27,838 nucleotides of DNA, from contig DHKB01000058.1 in NCBI GenBank assembly GCA_002407045.1, positions 1-27,838 on the forward strand, written 5' to 3'. Origin of the DNA: Candidatus Bruticola papionis. Its GTDB lineage: Bacteria; Vulcanimicrobiota; Xenobia; Xenobiales; Xenobiaceae. A model generated the notes under the pieces. That model was given only the letters and a program-made list of their open reading frames with translations. It was not told the DNA's origin and made no database searches. Positions 1 to 7,502 of this stretch are shown one piece after another. The translations under genes were made by a program, and so were the position numbers. Each line of letters opens with the position of its first letter. Within the stretch, counting starts at the first letter, position 1.

Positions 1-78
1 CTTTATTTAAAAAAAACTGTTTTTTTATTGCGACCGGCTAGGCAACGTTCACCACGGCTCAATATAGCTTTAAAAGCA
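1..78. other. gene-free window edge
   Basis: This stretch holds an A-run and a T-run near positions 9-27 and no ORF or RNA that I recognise. It lies downstream of the tRNA gene on the minus strand, so it is probably intergenic. Nothing further can be said because the neighbouring gene lies outside the window. Confidence 0.3.
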
Positions 79-103
79 AAAAAGAGAGCTTTCCAACTCT
101 CTT
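79..103 (-). terminator. intrinsic terminator of tRNA-Pro
   Basis: Read on the minus strand, AAGAGAG pairs with CTCTCTT around a short loop and is followed by a run of T. It begins a few bases after the encoded CCA end of the tRNA, which is where a single-gene tRNA transcript should stop. Confidence 0.8.
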
Positions 104-108
104 AATTG

Positions 109-186
109 TGGTCGGAGTGCCCGGATTTGAACCGGGGGCCTCTAACGCCCCATGCTAGCGCTCTATCCAAGCTGAGCTACACCCCG
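109..186 (-). tRNA. tRNA-Pro (anticodon GGG)
   Basis: On the minus strand the sequence folds into a complete cloverleaf. The acceptor CGGGGTG pairs with CACTCCG (one G-T pair), the D-arm is GCTC/GAGC, the anticodon stem is CTAGC/GTTAG with a 7-base loop ATGGGGC, and the T-arm is CCCGG/CCGGG with loop TTCAAAT. The anticodon is GGG, read by CCC and CCU codons, and the base after it is G as in most bacterial tRNA-Pro. Discriminator A and the CCA end are encoded. It stands alone with its own promoter (234-262) and terminator (79-103). Confidence 0.95.
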
Positions 187-233
187 ATATAAACTTTCTT
201 CCGCCTAGGAGCCTCACTCCCTAGCGCCCGAAG

Positions 234-262
234 ATAATAGCAGGTCAGCATATAATTTGCAA
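234..262 (-). promoter_or_regulatory. sigma-70-type promoter of tRNA-Pro
   Basis: Minus strand: -35 TTGCAA (257-262), a 17-base spacer, and -10 TATTAT (234-239). The -10 lies 48 bases before the tRNA 5' end, leaving a short leader for RNase P to remove. Spacing is ideal and both boxes match four or five of six consensus bases. Confidence 0.65.
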
Positions 263-318
263 GGCCCTACAGCTAATAAATAACTATTTTTATGAAAATT
301 GTCTATCAAGAGTGCAAT

Positions 319-410
319 ATGGCGGAAAATTTTAGGTATAGAGCGAACTATCGCCATAGCTCTAGCAAAAGTTTTTGCTGCGGTCGGGATACTTAGTGGG
401 GAAAAGCCGC
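319..410 (+). promoter_or_regulatory. structured 5' leader of adenine deaminase
   Basis: The 257-base gap between the tRNA and the deaminase has several complementary segments: ATGGCG (319-324) with CGCCAT (352-357), TAGAGC (339-344) with GCTCTA (359-364), AGCAAAA (364-370) with TTTTGCT (373-379), and GCGGT (380-384) with GCCGC (406-410). The first two pairings interleave and probably exclude each other. The last hairpin is followed by a T-rich run ending just before the ribosome binding site. I could not match it to the purine riboswitch consensus. A regulatory role is inference from the structure and position. Confidence 0.35.
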
Positions 411-443
411 TTTATTTTACATTTTTTAAGGTAGGAAAATTAT

Positions 444-2237
444 ATGAGCGCTGATTTAGCTTCTATTATCAAAGCTTCTCGTGGTCTTATACCCTGCGAT
501 TTTCTCTTGCGTGGTGGTAAATATTTAAATGTTTTTACTAGACAATTTGTGCAAGGTGATTTAGCTGTCTATCAAGGGATGATAGTCGGCATTGGTGAGC
601 GTCCGGCTCATAAAGTTGTGGACGTGAGCGGAAAATATATTGTGCCAGGTTTTATAGATGGTCATGTCCATTTAGAATCGTCTATGCTTACTCCTGAGCA
701 GTATGCGGCCGCCGTTATTCCCAGAGGTACTACTGGAGTTGTGGCCGACCCACATGAATATGCTAATGTGGCTGGTTTGGAAGCTATAAAATATTTGGAG
801 AGAGCTGCCGAAATTTTACCTCTAGATATTTATATAGATGTGCCTTCTTGCGTACCTGCTACTAATATGGAACACTCTGGAGCTAGTCTGAGCGCTAAAG
901 ATATTGCTTCGGTAAAAAATTGCCCGCACGTTATTGGCTTAGGCGAAATGATGAATTATCCAGGCTTACTTTATGGTGATCAGTCTGTATATGACAAGCT
1001 AGCAGCTTTGGGAGAAAATTCCCATGTAGATGGTCATGCTCCAGGGCTTAGTGGCTACGACTTGCAAGCTTATGTGGCTGCTGGTATCAGTACCGATCAC
1101 GAATGTACAAGTTTAGCTGAGGCTAAGGAAAAACTTTCTTTGGGAATGCGTATTATGATCAGAGAAGGTTCCGTAGCTCGCGATTTGGAAGCTCTGGCTC
1201 CTTTAGTTGAAGGAAAAGTTTTTGACAGAGTGCTGGATCGTTTGCTTTTGGTCACTGACGATAGGGAGCCAGAAGATTTACAAGCCGATGGCCACATGGA
1301 TCACCTTTGCCGTAAAGCTATTGGACGCGGAGTTTATCCAGCGGCAGCTTTTATTATGGCTTCCTGGGGAGTCGCTCAGTGTTTTAATTTACCTAAGGTA
1401 GGGGCGTTGGCTCCTGGTTACAGAGCTAATTTGGCGATTTTGGAAACAGCTGATGAAAGTTTTTCCCAAGGTTTTAAAGTTCAGCAAGTCTATCGCGACG
1501 GTATTTTATTGGCTGAAGACGGACGCTGCTTAGAAAATATGCCTTCCGTGCCTTTAGGAGCTATGGCTCGCAATTCCATCAATTTGGCTGAAGTTTCTCT
1601 AGATAAACTTAAGATTAAAACCAAAGCTCCAGGGAAGCACAAAGTGCACGTAATTGGTGTCACTGCTGGTAGTATAGTTAGTCATCATTTGAAAGAGAGT
1701 ATGGAAGCTCAAGTCTATCAACACGATGGACTTACCGAATACGAAATAAAAGCCGATTCCCAGCGTGATCTTTTGAAAGTGGCTGTTTTAGAGCGCCACA
1801 ACGCTTTGGGTAATATTGGTTTAGGTTTTGTACATGGTTTTGGCTTAAAAGGCGGTGCCATTGCCTCTACTGTAGCTCATGACTCTCATAATTTAGTCGT
1901 TGTTGGTGACAATGATGAGGATATGTTAATTTGCATAAAAGAAATAAAGCGCTTAGGCGGTGGCTTAATTGTCGTTAGTGGCGGTCAAATAAAAGCTTCG
2001 GCTGCTTTGCCAGTATGTGGTCTAGTGTCCGATAAGTCTTTGTCTGAAGTTTCTGCCTCTATTGCCCACTTGTACGCAGAAGCCAATAAATTAGGCTCGA
2101 AGTTAAAGCGTCCTTTTATGAATTTAGCCTTTATGACTTTGCCAGTCATTCCTCAACTTAAATTGAGTGACGTTGGTTTAGTCGATGTGGATTTATTTAA
2201 ATTTATAGATTTAGCAGAAATGGAAGAAGGACAGTAA
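444..2237 (+). CDS. ade: adenine deaminase
   Basis: Adenine deaminase (EC 3.5.4.2) converts adenine to hypoxanthine and ammonia in the cytosol for purine salvage. The 597-residue product has the expected family length. The N-terminal amidohydrolase part carries the metal-binding motif GFIDGHVHLESS (His74 and His76), followed by the GTTGVVADPHEYANV block, GLGEMMNYPG, a DGHAPGL segment and TDHE, all typical of the AdeC family. The C-terminal third, from about residue 415, matches the adenine deaminase C-terminal domain and includes GFGLKGGAIASTVAHDSHN. The ATG is preceded by AGG with 8 bases spacing, after a structured leader. The gene stands alone and converges with the FakA/FakB gene with only 22 bases between stops and no clear terminator. 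An NCS2-type permease about 11 kb away might supply substrate, but that is only an inference. Confidence 0.97.
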   Translation: MSADLASIIKASRGLIPCDFLLRGGKYLNVFTRQFVQGDLAVYQGMIVGIGERPAHKVVDVSGKYIVPGFIDGHVHLESSMLTPEQYAAAVIPRGTTGVVADPHEYANVAGLEAIKYLERAAEILPLDIYIDVPSCVPATNMEHSGASLSAKDIASVKNCPHVIGLGEMMNYPGLLYGDQSVYDKLAALGENSHVDGHAPGLSGYDLQAYVAAGISTDHECTSLAEAKEKLSLGMRIMIREGSVARDLEALAPLVEGKVFDRVLDRLLLVTDDREPEDLQADGHMDHLCRKAIGRGVYPAAAFIMASWGVAQCFNLPKVGALAPGYRANLAILETADESFSQGFKVQQVYRDGILLAEDGRCLENMPSVPLGAMARNSINLAEVSLDKLKIKTKAPGKHKVHVIGVTAGSIVSHHLKESMEAQVYQHDGLTEYEIKADSQRDLLKVAVLERHNALGNIGLGFVHGFGLKGGAIASTVAHDSHNLVVVGDNDEDMLICIKEIKRLGGGLIVVSGGQIKASAALPVCGLVSDKSLSEVSASIAHLYAEANKLGSKLKRPFMNLAFMTLPVIPQLKLSDVGLVDVDLFKFIDLAEMEEGQ

Positions 2238-2259
2238 AAAATGGTGAGCGCTTGATAGC

Positions 2260-4182
2260 TTAGTCGCTTAAATAAGCCATTCCTACAGCGCCAGAGCCAC
2301 AGTGCACGCTGACTGCACAGCCCGTCTCTGCCTTGAGGCTAGGGGCGGGCAAATTTAATTTTTGCAACTCTTGGCTAAGAAAAGTTACCGCTTGAGATAC
2401 GTTCAAGGTATCATTACTTTGAGTTGACTTCAAACTTGGGCTATGCACTATAAAAATTTTGCGGATTTTGTGCTGATCATTTTCTGCTTTTGCCCTTTGG
2501 GCTATGTAGCATAAGGCTCGATTGAGATTTTGAGAGCGAGCTAGGGGAGCTATAGAAGTTTCGCCGCTATAACTGAATATGTGATAAGCTTGCGACAAAC
2601 GTTCCAATTTTTGTTTGGGAGTGCGCAAACGTCCACCTCTAATTAGATATTGGAGGCTAGATACAGTAAAGAGCAAATGAGTTTTACTGCTGAGCAATTT
2701 AATATAGGCACTCACTTCATCTAAATCAGCTTGGGGACAGGAGGTTATATAATTGCTAGCTTCGGCTATTAGACAGCCTAATCCGATACTTATGCTCTTA
2801 GAATTGATTACTCTAATACGCTTCTGCTCTGGATCTACACAGCTAGCAGCTTGACAAGCGGCATTGTAAGATCCAGATAAAAAAGCTGAGGGGTGCAAAG
2901 AAATAATCTTATTTTTAGGATAAGATTTATAAATAGAAGCAAAATCGTGTGGAGAAGGATGAGCTGTGGAAATTTCTGCCTGACTATTTTGCCAGCTCAG
3001 CAATTCTACCAATTGTCTAGAGCTAAGGTCGTATCCATCTAGGTAACTTTGACCATTTAAATTAATACGCAAAGGCACCGAAATCACTTTTAAAGTAAGG
3101 AGGGTTTCCGGGCTAAGATCACAAGTTGAGTCGGTTACTAGCAAAATGCGCTCATCTTTTTCGTCTATTTGGTAAGAAGGAAGTTGAGCTTCAAAGCTTT
3201 TGCTCCACAAAATATCCTTTCGCCGAGATAGGCATTGCTCAGTCAAATCGTCTTTTTTGCTATCTATTAGACGGCCATAATTGCGCAAAATACCACCTAT
3301 AATTTGGGGAGAGTCGGTATGCACATGAATTTTTAATAATTTGGGAGTTTGAGCAATAACTAAAGAATTGCCCAGAGGGGCCAATTCCGCTTCTATTTTG
3401 CTCTTTACATCGTTAGGACAATCTGTCAACAAAAACTCACTGCAATATCGGTAAGTTGGTGTGTGTACAAAAGAGACTGAATCAATAGCCCCGAACTTCA
3501 GCTTCTCAATAAAGGCAATTTCTTCGTCGTCTTTTTCCCAGCCTGAAAGAGAACGCCCTTGAGCTACGCGCAACATACCGGCAAAGAAAAAATAAAGTCC
3601 CAAAGCTCCAGCATCTGCCGTTTGAGCTTGACGTAAAGCCTCTGGGCGTCCGTCGCCGTCTTTTATATCAAAAAAATATTGACTTCCGTCCAGAATTGTG
3701 CGCAAAAATGAAACTAGATCGCTTTTATCCTTTCCCAAGGAAAGCTTTTCAGCTTGCTCTCCCAATATTCTTATAAAACTTAAAATTGTCCCTTCGGCTG
3801 GATGTTGCAAAGCACGATAGGCAAACTCGGCACTTTTACGTAAAGCGGCCGTTAGATCTTGAATTGAAGCTTCATTTTTATCTTCTAAGCTGCAAGCGAA
3901 GCCATGTAAAATTTGGGAAAATATTACGCCAGAATTTCCGTGAGCTTCCCAAAGTGCACCTGAGGCCGCTCTCTGGGCCGCTTGTCCTAAAGTTTCCCAA
4001 GAAGGGGCGTATGCTAAAGCTCGCAAAGCTCCGCGCACTGTAAAAGACATGTTGGTGCCTGTATCGCCATCCGGAACCGGGTAAACGTTCAGTCTGTTAA
4101 GAAAACGCCTATGCAAAACTAGCCAGCGTCCCCCACCTACAAATATTTTTTTAAAAGTCTTACTATTTAAGGCTGTGATCAA
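2260..4182 (-). CDS. FakA-FakB (DAK2 + DegV) fusion, fatty acid kinase type
   Basis: The 640-residue protein joins two halves that are usually separate. Residues 1 to about 215 form a DAK2/DhaL nucleotide-binding domain with NVYPVPDGDTGTNM (Asp38 and Asp40 predicted to hold Mg-ATP), HGNSGVIFSQ and ADAGALGL. Residues about 230-330 resemble the FakA middle domain (TYRYCSEFLL, LKIHVHTDSP). From about residue 345 a DegV domain starts with LLVTDSTCDLS and contains SAFLSGSYNAA and CGSGAVGMAYL, the fatty-acid-pocket motifs of FakB. In known systems FakA phosphorylates a fatty acid carried by FakB, giving acyl phosphate for lipid synthesis. Here kinase and carrier would be one chain; that function is inference. 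The start is TTG with AGG nine bases upstream, which gives the usual FakA N-terminal length. It is the last gene of a tight run after rsmA and a 64-residue ORF. Confidence 0.92.
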   Translation of the reverse strand: MITALNSKTFKKIFVGGGRWLVLHRRFLNRLNVYPVPDGDTGTNMSFTVRGALRALAYAPSWETLGQAAQRAASGALWEAHGNSGVIFSQILHGFACSLEDKNEASIQDLTAALRKSAEFAYRALQHPAEGTILSFIRILGEQAEKLSLGKDKSDLVSFLRTILDGSQYFFDIKDGDGRPEALRQAQTADAGALGLYFFFAGMLRVAQGRSLSGWEKDDEEIAFIEKLKFGAIDSVSFVHTPTYRYCSEFLLTDCPNDVKSKIEAELAPLGNSLVIAQTPKLLKIHVHTDSPQIIGGILRNYGRLIDSKKDDLTEQCLSRRKDILWSKSFEAQLPSYQIDEKDERILLVTDSTCDLSPETLLTLKVISVPLRINLNGQSYLDGYDLSSRQLVELLSWQNSQAEISTAHPSPHDFASIYKSYPKNKIISLHPSAFLSGSYNAACQAASCVDPEQKRIRVINSKSISIGLGCLIAEASNYITSCPQADLDEVSAYIKLLSSKTHLLFTVSSLQYLIRGGRLRTPKQKLERLSQAYHIFSYSGETSIAPLARSQNLNRALCYIAQRAKAENDQHKIRKIFIVHSPSLKSTQSNDTLNVSQAVTFLSQELQKLNLPAPSLKAETGCAVSVHCGSGAVGMAYLSD

Positions 4183-4203
4183 AACGAGCGACCTGCCTGC
4201 CCA

Positions 4204-4398
4204 TTAGCTGAAAGTTAGGCTACCTTTTCCTAAATTATCTCCTTTCCTGCGCCGAAGGTGGCTTTTGCTATGGTCTAAAGGGGCAAAAACTAGAAAAGAT
4301 GCCAAAATGAAAAAGACAAAACGTAGCCCAAACTTTATAAAAAGTGAGCTTGGACAGGTAAAAAACACAGCTAAAGCCGCTGTAAGAGCTGTTAGCAA
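4204..4398 (-). CDS. possible small membrane protein between rsmA and fakA-fakB
   Basis: A 64-residue frame that starts at a TTG. Residues 1-42 are strongly hydrophobic and would make one long or two short membrane spans; the tail is basic (SHLRRRKGDN) and polar. AGGG lies about 10 bases before the TTG. It fits exactly between rsmA (27-base gap) and the FakA/FakB fusion (21-base gap, holding that gene's ribosome binding site), so co-translation is plausible. I recognise no family. A second overlapping frame from an ATG at about 4412 exists in another phase, so the evidence that either is translated is thin. Confidence 0.35.
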   Translation of the reverse strand: MLTALTAALAVFFTCPSSLFIKFGLRFVFFILASFLVFAPLDHSKSHLRRRKGDNLGKGSLTFS

Positions 4399-4424
4399 AA
4401 TACGGCAGCCCTGCCATCTGTCCC

Positions 4425-5240
4425 TTAAGCTTGCTGGCTGACGGTTTTTTGTAAAGCCAAGGCTAAATCGGAAAATTGTTGTAAAGTCAGCTCTTCAGGG
4501 CGTTCACTGCCTGTCAAATGTGCTTGAGCAAAAGCCTTTTCCAAATCGGCTTTCATAGAAGCAGCCACTCCCTTAAGCGATTTACGTAAAGTTTTGCGTC
4601 TTACGTTGAAAGAGGTCCTGGTTAAGGTTAAGAAGAGCTTAACTGGAGCTTGTACAGGTGGAGTTTGATAAATATCTAAGGCCATTACACTAGAATCTAC
4701 TTGCGGTGGAGGATTGAAAGAGCCTGGCTTCACATTAAATAGAGTTTTGGCTTTAGCATAGTAACCAACAAAATAGCTCAAAGCGCTGCTATCGCGACAA
4801 GCTAAGCTTTGTATACGATCGGCTACTTCCTTTTGGATCATAATAATCATACGCTCTATGTAAGGGCTGCCCTCTACAAGCAATTTCTCAATAATCGGAG
4901 TAGTAATGTAATAGGGGAGATTAGCTACTACTTTCCATTTTTTAGGAGCGCCGTCAGCAGATGAACCGTCAATTTTTAAAGCTTCAGGCAAGTTAAGTTT
5001 TAAAAAATCTTGGCGAACTACTTGCAAATTGGGCAAAATGGGCAATTTGTCAGCTAGTTCTTCATCTACTTCTATAGCTTTAACTAAGCGAACTTTTTTG
5101 ACCATTTCTAAGGTGATAGCTCCGCGGCCAGGACCTATTTCCAAGATATTGTCGTCTTCATGAAGATCGGCTGCTTCTATAATTTTGCTAATAATATTGC
5201 GATCGGCCAAAAAATGCTGACCGAGAGGACGTCTGGACAT
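4425..5240 (-). CDS. rsmA: 16S rRNA (adenine1518-N6/adenine1519-N6)-dimethyltransferase
   Basis: RsmA (KsgA) dimethylates two adjacent adenines in the 3' hairpin of 16S rRNA late in small-subunit assembly, using S-adenosylmethionine. The 271-residue protein has the family's usual length. It opens with RRPLGQHFLADRNII, has the SAM-binding glycine motif LEIGPGRGAIT (residues 33-43), the acidic IEVDEEL segment and the catalytic NLPYYIT (107-113). The C-terminal part carries FNVRRKTLRKSLKG, the typical RNA-binding helix. The ATG has AAGGAA about 11 bases upstream. It leads a minus-strand run with the small membrane ORF and the FakA/FakB fusion, and diverges from the LCP gene. Confidence 0.97.
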   Translation of the reverse strand: MSRRPLGQHFLADRNIISKIIEAADLHEDDNILEIGPGRGAITLEMVKKVRLVKAIEVDEELADKLPILPNLQVVRQDFLKLNLPEALKIDGSSADGAPKKWKVVANLPYYITTPIIEKLLVEGSPYIERMIIMIQKEVADRIQSLACRDSSALSYFVGYYAKAKTLFNVKPGSFNPPPQVDSSVMALDIYQTPPVQAPVKLFLTLTRTSFNVRRKTLRKSLKGVAASMKADLEKAFAQAHLTGSERPEELTLQQFSDLALALQKTVSQQA

Positions 5241-5412
5241 TATTTGCTGCTTTCCTTATTTAACTTAATAACATTGGCTATATTGCCCTAAATTTTTACT
5301 TTAGGCAAGAGTTTTTGCCTTGTCTATAGAACGATCGGGCGGATTTTGGGGGATAGGCCCGCAGCCTTCGACGTTTCGTGCTCTTTCCGCCAAGCTATAA
5401 AAAAAGTTTGGA

Positions 5413-5418
5413 TATAAT
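5413..5418 (+). promoter_or_regulatory. candidate -10 box of the LCP gene
   Basis: A perfect TATAAT lies 29 bases before the LCP start codon, and the predicted leader would include AGGAC about 13 bases before the ATG. No good -35 element is visible at 16-18 bases upstream, so the call rests on the -10 alone. Confidence 0.35.
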
Positions 5419-5446
5419 TGCCTAATTTAGGACTGATCAGTTTACT

Positions 5447-7339
5447 ATGAGTGACTTAAATAAGAATCTGAACACCGAGCCTTCTGCACAAGAGAAGCAG
5501 ACGCTTTTTCCCGGAGCTTATCGTCAAGCCGAAGATAAGGGAGAGTCCGCTGATCAGGAGCAAGAGCCTTTGCAAGGTGCAAAGGTAAATGAGGCTGATT
5601 TGTCCGCTGACACAGAAGAAAACGATTGTGATAATGACGAGATGAGCAAAAAAAAGTCTTGGTTCGGACGACAGCCTAAGTGTTTCCGCTTGATACTTTT
5701 TTCTACTACAGCGGTTTTCATCGGGATTTTAGTCCTGATAGTAGCACTGTTTTATCTTAATACAGTGCAAAATGGTGAAGAGGGATCAGCCGGATTTATT
5801 TCTGAAGCGCTCAACACTATAAGTGGTCACTCTGGAGAACGCGCCTTTAAAGGTAGCGAGCGCATGAATGTTTTGTGCTTGGGTATCGATTACAACCGAG
5901 ATTCACGCGGTATGGCCTACACTAAAGGGGCCCGCTCCGACACGATGTTTGTGGTAAGTATCGACGCCAAAGGCCAGACTTTGAATGTCGTGTCTATTCC
6001 TCGTGATTGTTATGTCTATTTAGGTGACGACTACGGTTATGACAAGATTAACGCTGCCTACATGTACGGAGGTATAAAGTTAACTCGTAAAGTCGTTTCT
6101 GAGTTTTTAGGCGTACCTATTCATCATTACGTAATTATTAAAGTAAGCGGCGCTGCTCAATTAGTCGACGCTTTGGGTGGTTTAGTGGTTGATGTTGAGA
6201 AAAACATGGACTATGACGATAATTGGGGCAATTTGCATATCCACTTAAAAGCTGGCGAACAGTTGCTGCGTGGTGACCAAGCTGTCGGCTATGCGCGTTT
6301 CCGTATGGATGCCGAAAGTGATCGCGGTCGTATCCGTCGTCAGCAGCAAGTTATGATGGCCGTTATTAAGCGTTTAAAAGATCCTATGGTTGTTTTGCGC
6401 TTACAATCGATTGTGAAGGCCGTAAAAGATAATATTGAAACCGATTTTAGCTTGATGGATATGCTCGATCTTACCTACCTTTATAAAGATTTTGACCGCA
6501 AGCGTATGAAGACTGGTGTTATTGTAGGAGATGATACCGATATCAACGGTATGAGTTGCATTATTCCTTACACTCCTATGAACGAAAAGACCGTTTTGGA
6601 ATTGCTCAAAGATCCTTCTTCCTTACAGCGTGAAGATGTTCGTATAGAGGTTCTTAATGGCAGTAGTGAGGAAGGCTTAGAAGGACGTATTGCCGAGTAC
6701 CTTTCCAAAGAAGGATTCCGCGTTGTTAATGTGGGCAAGGCAAAAGAAAGTTGTGAAGTTACTACTATTGTCGACCATTTGAATAGTGCAGCTATGCGCA
6801 ATTGCTTAGAATCACTCTTATTAGGATGTTACTATGAAGTGGAGCAATTGCCTTACGATAAGCGCAAAGCCGATGTTACTATTGTAGTTGGTGAAGATAG
6901 AGTTAATTGTGGTAGTTACGATTCTGGCAGTTCTTACAAGACTCCCAATAATGATAATCGCTATTATCAAGAATATGCTCCGAGCCATACTGAGGAACCA
7001 GCTTACTCTTCTTCAAGCACTGAAAACTATTCTGGATCCGATTCCAATTACGATAGTTCCTATAATGATGGTGGTGGCTATCCACAAGTAAATAGTGATG
7101 GTACTGTTAGCAATTCCAATCGTGAATTTGGCTCTACTGCGGAAGAGCAGCCTCATGTTGAAGAGTCAACTCCTTTAGCTGCTCCTGAAGAGTATGTGGC
7201 TCCTGAACCAGCTGAAACTACTGAAAGCAGCATTGTCGAGCCAGCTCCTTTACCACCAGCTGAAGACTACATCGCTCCCTTGCCTGAGGAAGTAGAAGTT
7301 CCTACTGCCACTCCTTCTGGGGCAGATACCGGTAGTTAG
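5447..7339 (+). CDS. LytR-CpsA-Psr (LCP) family protein with LytR_C domain
   Basis: LCP enzymes transfer undecaprenyl-phosphate-linked polymers to peptidoglycan outside the membrane. The 630-residue protein has an acidic cytosolic N-terminus (1-78), one membrane span (about 81-104), and an LCP catalytic domain (about 139-310) with LCLGIDYN, GARSDTMFVVS, VVSIPRDCYV, YDKINAAYMYGG and the late R-x-R block DRGRIRRQQQ. Conserved Arg163, Asp165, Arg186 and Asp187 fit lipid-phosphate binding. A LytR_C domain follows at about 395-482 (IEVLNGSSEEGLEGRIAEYL). The last 145 residues are disordered: first rich in Ser, Tyr and Asn, then Pro, Glu and Ala. Such tails may span the wall, but this one has no sorting motif. 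It is a single gene with a strong terminator downstream. Confidence 0.95.
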   Translation: MSDLNKNLNTEPSAQEKQTLFPGAYRQAEDKGESADQEQEPLQGAKVNEADLSADTEENDCDNDEMSKKKSWFGRQPKCFRLILFSTTAVFIGILVLIVALFYLNTVQNGEEGSAGFISEALNTISGHSGERAFKGSERMNVLCLGIDYNRDSRGMAYTKGARSDTMFVVSIDAKGQTLNVVSIPRDCYVYLGDDYGYDKINAAYMYGGIKLTRKVVSEFLGVPIHHYVIIKVSGAAQLVDALGGLVVDVEKNMDYDDNWGNLHIHLKAGEQLLRGDQAVGYARFRMDAESDRGRIRRQQQVMMAVIKRLKDPMVVLRLQSIVKAVKDNIETDFSLMDMLDLTYLYKDFDRKRMKTGVIVGDDTDINGMSCIIPYTPMNEKTVLELLKDPSSLQREDVRIEVLNGSSEEGLEGRIAEYLSKEGFRVVNVGKAKESCEVTTIVDHLNSAAMRNCLESLLLGCYYEVEQLPYDKRKADVTIVVGEDRVNCGSYDSGSSYKTPNNDNRYYQEYAPSHTEEPAYSSSSTENYSGSDSNYDSSYNDGGGYPQVNSDGTVSNSNREFGSTAEEQPHVEESTPLAAPEEYVAPEPAETTESSIVEPAPLPPAEDYIAPLPEEVEVPTATPSGADTGS

Positions 7340-7355
7340 TGAAGTGCTTTAACGT

Positions 7356-7386
7356 ATACTCCCCATGGCTAAAGCTAGGGGAGTAT
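7356..7386 (+). repeat. perfect hairpin after the LCP gene
   Basis: ATACTCCCC (7356-7364) pairs perfectly with GGGGAGTAT (7378-7386) around a 13-base loop. No T-run follows, so it is not a complete terminator. It may protect the 3' end of the LCP mRNA, whose real terminator lies about 50 bases further on. Confidence 0.5.
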
Positions 7387-7432
7387 CCAGTAAGAAACTG
7401 AGAGCTTCGCTCTTTATACTAAATACTAAACA

Positions 7433-7473
7433 AAAAAAACGGCTTCCGCATTTTTTCGCGGAAGCCGTTTTTA
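7433..7473. terminator. bidirectional intrinsic terminator
   Basis: CGGCTTCCGC (7440-7449) pairs perfectly with GCGGAAGCCG (7458-7467); an A-run precedes the stem and a T-run follows it. It can stop the LCP transcript on the plus strand and the exported-protein transcript on the minus strand, whose stop codon is at 7503. Confidence 0.92.
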
Positions 7474-7502
7474 TCTAATCGGTCAGAAAAAACTAATGTT
7501 TA

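Noticed and set aside
187..443. Purine riboswitch before adenine deaminase
   Set aside because: The conserved P1 flanks and loop sequences of the purine riboswitch could not be found, although the leader is structured.
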